The notes under the pieces are model-generated. The model worked only from the letters and a program-made list of their open reading frames with translations. It had not been told where the DNA came from and did no database searches. Shown here in pieces: positions 18,201-25,511 of a stretch of DNA of 38,288 bases (positions are counted from its first letter, which is position 1; every line of letters starts with the position of its first letter). Origin of the DNA: Pedobacter nototheniae (GTDB taxonomy: Bacteria; Bacteroidota; Bacteroidia; Sphingobacteriales; Sphingobacteriaceae); the NCBI RefSeq assembly GCF_004335085.1, contig NZ_RQRS01000020.1, forward strand, positions 77,939 to 116,226. Direction: 5' to 3'. Both the position numbers and the translations under genes were made by a program.

Positions 18201-18852
18201 ACTCTAGCGGAAAAGAAATAGAATACTGGATTGAGCTACCAATACTGTTAAATAGAATAGTTAAAGGTGGTTCTGCCGATGGATTTGAATCATTTCTTGC
18301 AATGTTGCCTAAAGGTATTGGCGCATCTGTACTTAAAACATTGGTAAGATATAAACCATAATTGTAGTTTGGAGAAACTGATACTGGCGATCTTTGAATG
18401 GTAAAACCATCTAAAGTATTATTTATGCTTACCTGACTATACGCTGCAACTGCAAAATAATTACTATTATTAAACCACAATTGCTGTGATGTGGTTACCG
18501 GATTTTTCTTCACACTATAACTATTATCAAATATAATAGCTTGCCCAAACTGATATTTTGATATTACATCAGGGTTGCCACCTTGATTAAGCCATAAAAA
18601 ACAATGATCGCTTTGTTGTTGATAAAAAGGATAATTGGTATTTAAAAGCGCATATACATTTTGAATAAATTGGTTATTTAAGTCAGGTTCTTGTAAAGCA
18701 AAAATGTAAATACTTGCGTTTTGATTAAAGCTATCAGCAAGAGTAACTGATGGTGCAGCGCTTAAATTAGGTAAAAAACAAGCCCGCCATTCTGTATCAG
18801 TTACGTAACTGTACAAACCTGGAATTTGAGTAGCTTTAAATAGAATGCTCAT
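15289..18852 (-). CDS. Large 1187-aa beta-rich protein of unknown function
   Basis: I do not recognise this family. No signal peptide is visible (MSILFKATQIPGLYSYVTD). The N-terminal 500 residues are rich in Asn, Ser, Tyr and Phe with many short strands. About 700-800 contains FTAHHFGIEANHIGL. The C-terminal 350 residues are long amphipathic strands ending in MVFTQIGLSLMGLKLP, GNTIFYLFGNPDGN and GNLGWFGAYQ. The GxLGWF motif recurs in the giant protein (GTLGWFKPYP, residues 401-410), and the style of the beta region matches the giant's residues 300-500. I recall similar C-termini in large uncharacterised proteins of other phyla but cannot name a family safely. It is the third gene of the operon, 12 bases after the secreted paralogue gene. 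Confidence 0.85.
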   Translation of the reverse strand: MSILFKATQIPGLYSYVTDTEWRACFLPNLSAAPSVTLADSFNQNASIYIFALQEPDLNNQFIQNVYALLNTNYPFYQQQSDHCFLWLNQGGNPDVISKYQFGQAIIFDNSYSVKKNPVTTSQQLWFNNSNYFAVAAYSQVSINNTLDGFTIQRSPVSVSPNYNYGLYLTNVLSTDAPIPLGNIARNDSNPSAEPPLTILFNSIGSSIQYSISFPLEFDNPQYYQIGQDLYPYNSSNNYTIMPTGLKYYFNQNDNVTEITYQLFSNTNILNFNALFHPGAIFNQDYTSFKFEQSSSLYTNIPTSYGKLIAVASSSNSILVFCKSPDQLNTGKSRYYWTIAGDFVLINGCSTEQSIIQNRLLCGVSGTETISFTGKNEIYEGDLISFKNNQAAFAKVFPILNAQNEVNDLPLLSSEFTTAWFSFKKSSQNGSAPIFYHSQPEGAALFNPGETAGILGYAEVASSNLSNHQQSYFPLASSAISTPYLGMRKKGDPGYYNQETIRQFEIQILNPARKQAIATANKIYKGLKRKTLKAVITNDVNLSTTPQGLLVNLTEDQSAWQSLTLANPTVSADDNEIVQPLMFKNIDTDGAETGLQEAFQTNEQFLVISNPVPNHSDFYNTYFQNKIDVAAWPFILDITGQNKWTGKTGFNNIVIFKFCNYSIEERIKNQKLWTDPLNFNKPNKLPDLTKWILDYIDIAKQAVDRDGKNSPFYNFVNIVTNKDWNGILCLQATIDLTNLPKEIKAILAGINASRFTAHHFGIEANHIGLTAENKLDVNFKSSMFGLINYFNETYEAYIQKKIIPPVPLPLAPGDFDFKVLELQVLFDKSVIKDFKSKIQLNLNALFNEPVVSESNPKNGSINQYSIVMDGLYDKRNGNTGYSFSIANTNTLNLSSVALSNVNVLSVQLATVDETDAADITTRFYISGNLAFNQLENFDMFSYTSLPFSNLILNMKFNLNILGSDHTPKKAFSFEPAGIVFGKNNAMTRPDSLVPHFPLDLTNLLYNSPATAAKGTPAVTPASLSYIPVDAPLATLSLSSTWYALRFNVNLGSMGALTAKIGFNAEILLAWSPGLAGNRAQVFIKMPFSGSKPDKGFSLQGILKFAVGSIMFINTPATDGEKPQYAMVFTQIGLSLMGLKLPRSGNTIFYLFGNPDGNTADATKGNLGWFGAYQAEKEKSKNLNNILL

Positions 18853-18864
18853 CGGGCCGTAGTT

Positions 18865-19602
18865 TTAATGGTTTATAAATGTGTATGAGGCAACAATTTC
18901 TGTAAATGCAGGTCCCGTTCCATAGGTAATAGTGTACCAGGTACCACGAATTAAATTGAGGTTGTTTATCGCAATAGCATCCTCGTTTACTATAGAATTA
19001 ACACTTTGCTTTTTGATTAAATTACTGCCGTCACTTAAAAATGTTTGACCGCTCCATACACCAATCCAGTTTTTATTTTTGAAAGGAATATTACCTAAAG
19101 GAGTTTTGAATTTAATAACCAAATAATTATCTCCCGCTTCTAAAACTTCCAGTTTTGTAGAGAAAGAAAGTCCAGGATCGAAAAATACGTCATCTGCTTT
19201 AAAGTAAAGTGTTGCTGAAACTGTACTAGTACTACTTCCAGATCCAAAGCCAATTATGTATTCTTTTTTCTGTATTGATAATGAATCCAAGGCAAGATCA
19301 CCAGAGCTGCTCGTTCCTAAAATATAAGCTTTATGTAAAGGCGGTGTATCGTATAAAATCTGGCTTCCTTGCCATATACCAACCCAGTTTTTATTTTTAA
19401 GCGGATTGTTACCAGGCATTGTATTGTATTTTATTGTAATAATTTTACCGGTAACCATGTGCCCACTTATTGTAGTTTGCCTTTGAAACGAAGAATCTTG
19501 CTTAGCGGTAACTATTATGTTTTGTCCGTTTGCAGTTAAAACCTGGAGGGTACATAATTGCAGAAGCAGTACAAAAAAGCATAGCCACTTTTTAATATTC
19601 AT
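18865..19602 (-). CDS. Secreted two-domain protein (W-(V/I)-G-(I/V)-W-(Q/S)-G repeats)
   Basis: I choose Met at 19602 as the start because it opens a clear signal peptide, MNIKKWLCFFVLLLQLCTLQ, followed by VLTANG. The longer frame from 19626 would add eight residues before it. The mature part has two tandem beta-rich domains of about 100 aa. The first contains KNKNWVGIWQGSQI and QKKEYIIGFGSGS; the second contains KNKNWIGVWSGQTF and YTITYGTG. The 226-aa protein encoded directly upstream has the same layout, so this is a tandem gene duplication in which one copy carries a signal peptide. The strong Trp-Gly-x-Trp signature suggests an immunoglobulin-like or carbohydrate-binding fold, but that is a guess. 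Function unknown. Confidence 0.8.
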   Translation of the reverse strand: MNIKKWLCFFVLLLQLCTLQVLTANGQNIIVTAKQDSSFQRQTTISGHMVTGKIITIKYNTMPGNNPLKNKNWVGIWQGSQILYDTPPLHKAYILGTSSSGDLALDSLSIQKKEYIIGFGSGSSTSTVSATLYFKADDVFFDPGLSFSTKLEVLEAGDNYLVIKFKTPLGNIPFKNKNWIGVWSGQTFLSDGSNLIKKQSVNSIVNEDAIAINNLNLIRGTWYTITYGTGPAFTEIVASYTFINH

Positions 19603-19655
19603 GATTCTTGTTAAAAGTTGGCCCAAATATTAATATTCGGGCCTTTGAGCGTGCA

Positions 19656-20336
19656 TTATACAGTGAAAGTATAATAACTAATAATGTCGCTGTAGTTAGG
19701 TGAGCCAGCTTTTGAACTCATTCCATAAACAAGCGTATAAGTTTCGAAACGAATAAGACCGTTAGGGATATTATTCATAGAAATTGAACCTGTGTTAGTA
19801 TCAGATGTAGCTTTTGCAGTTGCAATTACATTAGCACCAGTAAAGCAATTTGCGGTAAAAGCACCAGAAAATAATCCGATCCAGTTTGCGTTTTGCTTTG
19901 GCGTATTGTATAGAGGCGTAACATATGTTGCAACTAATGAGTTGGTGCCTATTGCGCCATCAGGTACAATAACACTACTCAAAATAGCCGGTAGCGGATC
20001 ATTAGGCTTAGCATCTTTTGATACCATTAATGTAGCACAAATTGTGGTGCCGACAGCAAAATCTACCCCAAAACCAATAATATAGTCTTGTTTTTGTAAC
20101 GATAAATCAGTAAAATTTGTAGTGCCAGCCTGATCGTCGGTACCTATTTTTTGTGTTTGAAGTGCAGCACTTAAAGCCTGGATTTGTGAACCTTGCCAAA
20201 TAGCTACAAAATAACCCATTGTTTTAGGGTGTGCTCCTGGTAAAGAATTATAGTTGATTTTTACGGTTTTACCGTCGATAATTGAACCGGTAAATTGGAT
20301 GATACCCTGTGGAGTATCAGTAGATTGTAGTCCCAT
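19656..20336 (-). CDS. Two-domain paralogue without signal peptide, first gene of the operon
   Basis: This 226-aa protein begins MGLQSTDTPQGIIQFTG with no signal peptide or membrane helix. It has the same two-domain layout as the next gene product: YFVAIWQGSQI with QKQDYIIGFGVDF in domain 1, and NANWIGLFSGAF with YTLVYGMSS in domain 2, ending in SYYTFTV (the paralogue ends ASYTFINH). The signature VxIxYNxxPG opens domain 1 in both. Being first in the six-gene operon, it may be the most highly expressed product. The upstream 236-base gap is shared with the divergent TetR gene. I could not pick a confident promoter for this direction. Function unknown. Confidence 0.82.
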   Translation of the reverse strand: MGLQSTDTPQGIIQFTGSIIDGKTVKINYNSLPGAHPKTMGYFVAIWQGSQIQALSAALQTQKIGTDDQAGTTNFTDLSLQKQDYIIGFGVDFAVGTTICATLMVSKDAKPNDPLPAILSSVIVPDGAIGTNSLVATYVTPLYNTPKQNANWIGLFSGAFTANCFTGANVIATAKATSDTNTGSISMNNIPNGLIRFETYTLVYGMSSKAGSPNYSDIISYYTFTV

Positions 20337-20526
20337 GATTTAGTGGTTTTAGAGATAAGTTTGTTTACCTCTAAATTCTATATAATGTTTAAATGGAAAC
20401 AGGCTGAAAACCACCTTTTATTTAAGCAGTTTTACCTGAAAACAAGAAGTAGAATTCATCATTATATAAATTAATAAAAGATCAGTTGTTTTAAATAAGT
20501 CAAATAAAACACAATTATTTTTTTAT

Positions 20527-20549
20527 AAGTAAATGTTTATTTACTTTTG
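20527..20549 (+). promoter_or_regulatory. Palindromic operator overlapping the -7 box of the TetR gene
   Basis: AAGTAAAT (20527-20534) and ATTTACTT (20539-20546) form a perfect 8-bp inverted repeat with spacer GTTT. TACTTTTG (20542-20549) matches the Bacteroidota -7 consensus TAnnTTTG and overlaps the right arm. The TetR-family start lies at 20573. Size and position suit autorepression by that regulator. It also lies in the gap upstream of the divergent six-gene operon, so it could affect that too. Confidence 0.65.
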
Positions 20550-20572
20550 ATTATTATTTTAGTTTAAATATA

Positions 20573-21175
20573 ATGAGGCCAAAAAACATAGAGATGGAGC
20601 AAGCGATTAAAACTATTGCGCTCCAAATTATTTTAGAAGAAGGATTAGAGAATTTATCGATGCAGAAATTGGCAAAAGCTGCAAATATATCCCCACGTAC
20701 CATTTATATTAAGTATGAGAATAAGGATGACTTACTCATAAAGTTATTTATTGAAGAGGTTTTGACTGCTTATGAAAAAGCAGTTTTGGAAAATTTTGAT
20801 GAAACGATGGATTTTGCACTAGGTGTAAAGTTGATGTGGCGTAATGCATTTCATTTTTTTAAAAATAACCAAGCATCATTTGCTTTAATGCAATATGGCA
20901 AGTCTTCGCCGCTGCTAAACAAAGCCTTTAAAGATAAAAATATAATTCAAGGGCAGTTTTTTGCTCCAATTCATCGTTTTACTAAACTAAATGAAGCAAA
21001 AGGATTAATTAAAACTTTTCCTTTAGAGGTACACAGGGCGATGCTTTTTGCACCAATTTTGGATTTAATAAATGAATATTTCGAACATATAGATAGACCA
21101 AAACAAATTATCACAGAAGAAATAATTATGGAGTGTTGCGAAATGGTTATAAAAGCTTCACTAAATAAATACTAA
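20573..21175 (+). CDS. TetR/AcrR-family transcriptional regulator
   Basis: This 200-aa protein has the standard N-terminal TetR helix-turn-helix (about residues 9-55): IALQIILEEGLENLSMQKLA, then ANISPRTIYIKYENKDDLL. The remaining 140 residues form the usual helical ligand-binding domain (WRNAFHFFKNNQASFALMQYG). Length is typical. It lies 5 bases upstream of a TetX-like monooxygenase gene and behind a palindrome over its own promoter, so it probably represses the pair and is released by the substrate of the enzyme. Ligand unknown. It is divergent from the six-gene operon. Confidence 0.93.
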   Translation: MRPKNIEMEQAIKTIALQIILEEGLENLSMQKLAKAANISPRTIYIKYENKDDLLIKLFIEEVLTAYEKAVLENFDETMDFALGVKLMWRNAFHFFKNNQASFALMQYGKSSPLLNKAFKDKNIIQGQFFAPIHRFTKLNEAKGLIKTFPLEVHRAMLFAPILDLINEYFEHIDRPKQIITEEIIMECCEMVIKASLNKY

Positions 21176-21180
21176 ATAAA

Positions 21181-22323
21181 ATGAAAAATATAAAAGATAA
21201 AAATATAGCAATCGTTGGCGGTGGCCCGGGTGGGCTAACCCTTGCAAGACTTTTGCAACTTAAAGGTGCTGATGTAAAAGTTTATGAGAGAGATTTTAAT
21301 AAAGATGTTCGCGTGCAAGGAGCAACACTCGATTTACATGAAGAATCAGGATTGAAAGCTTTAACTGCAGCAGGCTTAATGGATGCTTTTATGTCTAATT
21401 ATCGACCAGGAGCAGATTCTACCAGAATTATGGATGAGAAGGGCAATATTTTATTAGACGATGAAGCAATGGAAGAAGGTGATTTAGGTCGACCAGAAAT
21501 TGATAGGGGGCCACTTCGTGAAATATTATTGGATTCTTTGCAAGAAAATACCGTTGTTTGGGATAGTCATTTTATTTCAATGAAAGAAAATGATGGTGTT
21601 TGGAAATTAGAATTTAAGAACGGAACAATAGCTTACGCTGATTTTGTAATTGCTGCAGATGGTGCAAATTCTAAAATACGACCGCTTATAACATCTATCA
21701 AATCTTTTTATTCAGGATTAACTGTTGTTGAAGGTGGAGTGAAAGATGCAGAAACAGCGCTTCCAAATATTTATAAGTTACTGAACGGAGGTAAAATTTT
21801 CGCTTTTGGTGATGAAAAGTCTTTAATTGTCGGTTCTAAAGGGGATGGGAGTTTAGCGTTTTATGTTGGTTTTAAAAAAGAAGAAGATTGGTTTCGCAAC
21901 TGTGGGATTGACTTTACAAATAAGGATGAAGTTTTAATTTGGTTTAAGGAAACTTTTCCTTCATGGGATAGAATGTGGGTAGAACTGTTTGAAAAAGCTT
22001 ACACTTTTACGCTTCGTCCGCAGTATTGTATGCCATTGGATCAAACTTGGGAAGCAAAATCAAATTTAACCATGTTAGGAGATGCCGCACATTTAATGCC
22101 CCCATATGCAGGTGAAGGGGTAAATATGGCAATGCTCGATGCTCTTGAACTAAGCATTTGTTTAACAGACGAATCATTTTCAGATTTGAAAACTGCTATA
22201 GCGCATTACGAGAAACAGATGAATCTAAGATTTGCAGAAATAGGTCAAATTACTTTAGATCAAACAGAATCATTGCATAGCCCTAACGCAATTGCAAATA
22301 TGATACACATGATGGGAGGGTAA
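21181..22323 (+). CDS. TetX-like FAD-dependent monooxygenase
   Basis: This 380-aa flavoprotein shows a Rossmann FAD site (IAIVGGGPGGLTLARLLQ, GxGxxG at residues 13-18, with Glu36-Arg37 closing the ADP-binding motif), GATLDLHEESGLKAL (47-61) and the second FAD motif MLGDAAHLMPPYAGEGVN (298-315, Asp301). The GxTLDLH motif, the DEKGNIL stretch, length and motif order closely follow TetX, the tetracycline-inactivating monooxygenase of Bacteroidota. Related family members hydroxylate other aromatic compounds. I cannot tell from sequence whether tetracycline is a substrate. It is transcribed with the TetR-family gene 5 bases upstream. The substrate-binding middle differs clearly from TetX, so it is a relative, not the resistance gene itself. 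Confidence 0.88.
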   Translation: MKNIKDKNIAIVGGGPGGLTLARLLQLKGADVKVYERDFNKDVRVQGATLDLHEESGLKALTAAGLMDAFMSNYRPGADSTRIMDEKGNILLDDEAMEEGDLGRPEIDRGPLREILLDSLQENTVVWDSHFISMKENDGVWKLEFKNGTIAYADFVIAADGANSKIRPLITSIKSFYSGLTVVEGGVKDAETALPNIYKLLNGGKIFAFGDEKSLIVGSKGDGSLAFYVGFKKEEDWFRNCGIDFTNKDEVLIWFKETFPSWDRMWVELFEKAYTFTLRPQYCMPLDQTWEAKSNLTMLGDAAHLMPPYAGEGVNMAMLDALELSICLTDESFSDLKTAIAHYEKQMNLRFAEIGQITLDQTESLHSPNAIANMIHMMGG

Positions 22324-22382
22324 ACATTCTTAGTTTATTTTCTCAACTTAGGACAAGTTTTCAAGAATATCTTTAAAACAAA

Positions 22383-22408
22383 AAAGCCTTACATTTCTGT
22401 AAGGCTTT
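22383..22408. terminator. Hairpin terminator, T-tract best on the minus strand
   Basis: AAAGCCTTACA (22383-22393), loop TTTC, TGTAAGGCTTT (22398-22408): a perfect 11-bp stem. On the minus strand it is followed by a T-rich run, so it would terminate a minus-strand transcript, such as the tRNA whose 3' end lies directly beside it. It may also end the monooxygenase transcript. Confidence 0.8.
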
Positions 22409-22410
22409 CT

Positions 22411-22434
22411 GTGATCCCGCTGGGATTTGCACCT
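22411..22434 (-). other. tRNA 3'-end fragment, candidate attachment site of the island
   Basis: On the minus strand this reads CTAGGTGCAAATCCCAGCGG then GATCAC. CCCAG is the 3' side of a T stem, CGGGATC an acceptor strand and A the discriminator, but the T loop (TGCAAAT instead of TTCGAAT) and the 5' T-stem strand are already degenerate, and no D arm or anticodon arm follows. A tRNA 3' end with its own terminator but without its 5' part is what remains at the distal end when an element integrates into a tRNA gene. Confidence 0.5.
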
Positions 22435-22691
22435 AGTGCAAAAATCGACGGTTAAATAGTATTTGAGGCTGTTCAGTAATTCTACTCATTGAATTACTCA
22501 CTAATTTTTTAATACGTTTTCGCTGCAATTGCTATATTCGAATATACATGGAAATATTAGAAATATCAATATTATTATAATCTTATTTGATAATACAGTG
22601 TATCTGACGATTAGAGAAAATCTCTATGAAAACTAAAAGCTGAGTATATAAATTACTAAATTGCAACATTCTAAACCGCATTAACAATTAA

Positions 22692-25511
22692 ATGCCGAAC
22701 GAACTCAACCAAAATCCTGAACAAAAAGCCCGCGACCAGATCGATGCAATGCTGCAACAGGCTGGCTGGCACGTGCAATCAAAGAATAATATTGATTTCA
22801 GTGTTGGATTGGGTGTGGCTATTCGTGAATACCAAACCAGTGTTGGTCCTGCTGATTATGTCCTGTTTGTCAATCAAAAACCTTTGGGATTGATAGAAGC
22901 CAAAAAGGAAGATGAAGGGCATCGGCTTACCGTTGTTGAAGAACAGTCAAAAGAATATGCAACGGCTGACCTCAAGTTTTTCAAGAATACAGAAGGATTA
23001 CAATACATTTACGAAAGCACGGGTGTTGTTACCCGATTTACCGATTATACCGACCCAAAGCCTCGGGGCAGAAATGTTTTCAGTTTTCATAAGCCGGAGA
23101 CTTTATTGGAATGGTCGAAGAGAGACAAAAGTTTAAGAGGAAGGTTTGCTGATTATCCCGTATTGGATGAAACGAATTTGCGTCCGGCGCAGATTATTGC
23201 CATTAATAATTTGGAGAAATCTTTTAAAGGCAACCGGCCAAAAGCATTAATTCAAATGGCGACTGGTGCAGGTAAAACCTTTACCGCGGCTACTTTTATT
23301 TACCGCTTACTGAAATTTGCAAAAGCTAAACGCATTCTGTTTTTAGTGGATACCAAAAACTTAGGAGAGCAAGCCGAGCAGGAGTTCAGAGCGTATCAGC
23401 CACAGGATGATAACCGCAAGTTTACAGAGTTGTATAACGTACAAAGATTGACTTCGAGCTATATCGCTGATGAAAGTCAGGTTTGTATTTCTACGATTCA
23501 GCGGATGTATTCTATTTTACAGGGCGAAGAAATGGAGGAGGATGAAGATGTAATCAATCCCAATGAAAATTCATCGTGGATAGAAAAACATTTGGCAAAA
23601 AAAGATGCCATTCCGGTTGCCTACAATCCAAAAGTTCCCATTGAGCAGTTTGATTTTATCATTATTGATGAATGCCACCGTTCTATCTACAACCTTTGGA
23701 AACAGGTGTTAGATTATTACGATGCTTTTTTGGTCGGCTTAACTGCAACGCCCGATAAAAGAACTTTTGGTTTCTTTAATGAAAATGTAGTCAGCCAATA
23801 TACATATGAAGAATCGGTGATTGACGGCGTGAACGTTCCTTACGATGTCTATTTAATAGAAACTGATATTTCCACCAAAGGCGCTTTGATTGAAAAAGGC
23901 TGGTTTGTGGATAGAAGAGATAAACTTTCCAGAGCCAAACGCTGGCAACAGGAAGATGAAGACACCGCTTATCTGCGAAATGATTTAGATAAAAAGGTAG
24001 TCAACATCAGCCAAATCAGAACGATAATTACGGCTTATAGAGATGCTTTGAGGAAAGATATTTTTCCCAATCGTTTTGATGAAAATGGTGAATATGAAGT
24101 GCCTAAAACTTTGGTTTTTGCCAAAACCGACAGCCACGCAGATGACATTATCAACATCATCAGAGAAGTATTTGAAGAAGGCAATGACTTCTGTAAAAAG
24201 GTAACTTATAAAATAGAAGAAGACCCAAAATCGGTGCTGAACCGTTTTAGAAACGACTACTATCCACGTATTGCCGTAACGGTTGATATGATTGCAACCG
24301 GAACCGATGTGAAACCTTTGGAGGTTTTGCTGTTTATGCGGGATGTGAGAAGCATAAATTATTTTGAACAGATGAAAGGACGTGGTACCCGTACCATTTC
24401 TGCCGATAAATTAAAACTGGTGACCAAAACTGCCGATGCTAAAACACACTTCGTGATTGTAGATGCAGTAGGTGCAACCAAATCTAAAAAGACCGACAGC
24501 CGTCCGCTGGAGCGACAGCCAACTATTCCCTTGAAAGATTTGTTGCAGGCCGTAACAATGGGTGTGCAGGAAGAAGACGTGTATCTTTCATTGGCAAACC
24601 GACTTATCCGTCTGGAAAAACAACTGACCGATGACGAAAAAGAGAAGATACAGGAATTGGCAAAAGGGAAAAGCTTAAAGCAGATGACCCGCGAACTGAT
24701 TGAAGCTTTTGATGCCGATGTCATTGCCGATAAAGCAAATGCCATCATCGCACAAATACCAATTAATGAACGTACGCCTGCTAAAGAAGCAGAAGCCAAA
24801 GCAGAAGCGCAGGAAGCCTTGATGAGAACAGCATCACTCACCTTTAATGGAAAACTGAACGACCATATTGATAATGTGCGTAAACAGCACGACCAGATTA
24901 TTGACCATATCAATCTGGATGAAGTGAGCAAAGCAGAATGGGACACAGAATCGGTGGACAAAGCCAAAGCCCTGATTAACGATTTCAGCGAATACCTGAA
25001 AGCCAATAAAGACGAGATACAGGCGCTGAGTATTTTCTACGACCAGCCTTATAACCGCCGTAACATTACTTTTAAAATGATAAAAGAAGTAATGGATAAA
25101 CTGAAACTGGAAAAACCGCTGTTGGCTCCGGCTCACGTTTGGAATGCCTATGCAGGTTTAGAAGAAGTGAAAAGCGATTGCCCGAAAGATGAACTGACGG
25201 CATTGATTTCTTTGATTAGAAAAGTGTGTGGCATAGATGAAGAACTGAAGCCTTTTGATAAAACCATCGACGAGAATTTTAAGCGTTGGATATTTGCACA
25301 AAATGCCGGACAGCACAACCGCTTTAGCACGGAGCAAATGGACTGGCTGCGAATGATAAAAGACCACATTGTAAGTTCTTACCATATTGAGCTGGATGAT
25401 TTAGATTATAACCCGTTTGACAGCAAAGGCGGAAGAGGAAAGATGTACCAATTATTTGGTAACGAAATGGATAGTATTATTAATGAATTAAATGAAGCGT
25501 TAGCTGCATAA
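22692..25511 (+). CDS. hsdR: Type I restriction enzyme R subunit
   Basis: This 939-aa protein is the motor and nuclease subunit. An N-terminal PD-(D/E)xK nuclease is visible (Asp55 in GPADYVLF, Glu69-Ala-Lys71 in LIEAKKE). The SF2 translocase has Walker A ATGAGKT (190-196), DECH box (326-329, IIIDECHRS), motif III TATPDK (351-356) and a helicase C domain with DMIATGTDVKPLEVLLFM and QMKGRGTRT. The C-terminal 300 residues are the helical domain that docks on the methylase. All key residues are present, so it should be active. Its stop overlaps the hsdS start (TAATG), hence one operon. DNA composition is richer in G+C than the preceding genes, in line with transfer. Confidence 0.96.
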   Translation: MPNELNQNPEQKARDQIDAMLQQAGWHVQSKNNIDFSVGLGVAIREYQTSVGPADYVLFVNQKPLGLIEAKKEDEGHRLTVVEEQSKEYATADLKFFKNTEGLQYIYESTGVVTRFTDYTDPKPRGRNVFSFHKPETLLEWSKRDKSLRGRFADYPVLDETNLRPAQIIAINNLEKSFKGNRPKALIQMATGAGKTFTAATFIYRLLKFAKAKRILFLVDTKNLGEQAEQEFRAYQPQDDNRKFTELYNVQRLTSSYIADESQVCISTIQRMYSILQGEEMEEDEDVINPNENSSWIEKHLAKKDAIPVAYNPKVPIEQFDFIIIDECHRSIYNLWKQVLDYYDAFLVGLTATPDKRTFGFFNENVVSQYTYEESVIDGVNVPYDVYLIETDISTKGALIEKGWFVDRRDKLSRAKRWQQEDEDTAYLRNDLDKKVVNISQIRTIITAYRDALRKDIFPNRFDENGEYEVPKTLVFAKTDSHADDIINIIREVFEEGNDFCKKVTYKIEEDPKSVLNRFRNDYYPRIAVTVDMIATGTDVKPLEVLLFMRDVRSINYFEQMKGRGTRTISADKLKLVTKTADAKTHFVIVDAVGATKSKKTDSRPLERQPTIPLKDLLQAVTMGVQEEDVYLSLANRLIRLEKQLTDDEKEKIQELAKGKSLKQMTRELIEAFDADVIADKANAIIAQIPINERTPAKEAEAKAEAQEALMRTASLTFNGKLNDHIDNVRKQHDQIIDHINLDEVSKAEWDTESVDKAKALINDFSEYLKANKDEIQALSIFYDQPYNRRNITFKMIKEVMDKLKLEKPLLAPAHVWNAYAGLEEVKSDCPKDELTALISLIRKVCGIDEELKPFDKTIDENFKRWIFAQNAGQHNRFSTEQMDWLRMIKDHIVSSYHIELDDLDYNPFDSKGGRGKMYQLFGNEMDSIINELNEALAA

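Larger units (their letters stand above)
22324..22691. other. Non-coding junction between backbone and island
   Basis: This stretch holds no gene. It contains a hairpin terminator (22383-22408), a 3' tRNA fragment (22411-22434) and a perfect 8-bp inverted repeat (AGTAATTC at 22475-22482, GAATTACT at 22491-22498). After that comes AT-rich sequence that should carry the hsdR promoter. The codon and base composition changes visibly from here into hsdR, which is less AT-rich than the genes to the left. Confidence 0.6.

Noticed and set aside
6747..20336. Giant operon as a contractile injection system (eCIS) or phage tail
   Set aside because: I find no sheath, tube, baseplate, spike or AAA+ ATPase gene; LysM-like repeats alone are not enough.
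22475..22498. 8-bp inverted repeat as the island's recombination core
   Set aside because: It lies outside the tRNA fragment and I see no second copy in the window; it remains a plain hairpin.
24359..25006. 215-codon frame on the minus strand inside hsdR
   Set aside because: It is antisense to the conserved helicase and C-terminal parts of HsdR; its Ser-rich, low-complexity product is typical of a shadow frame.
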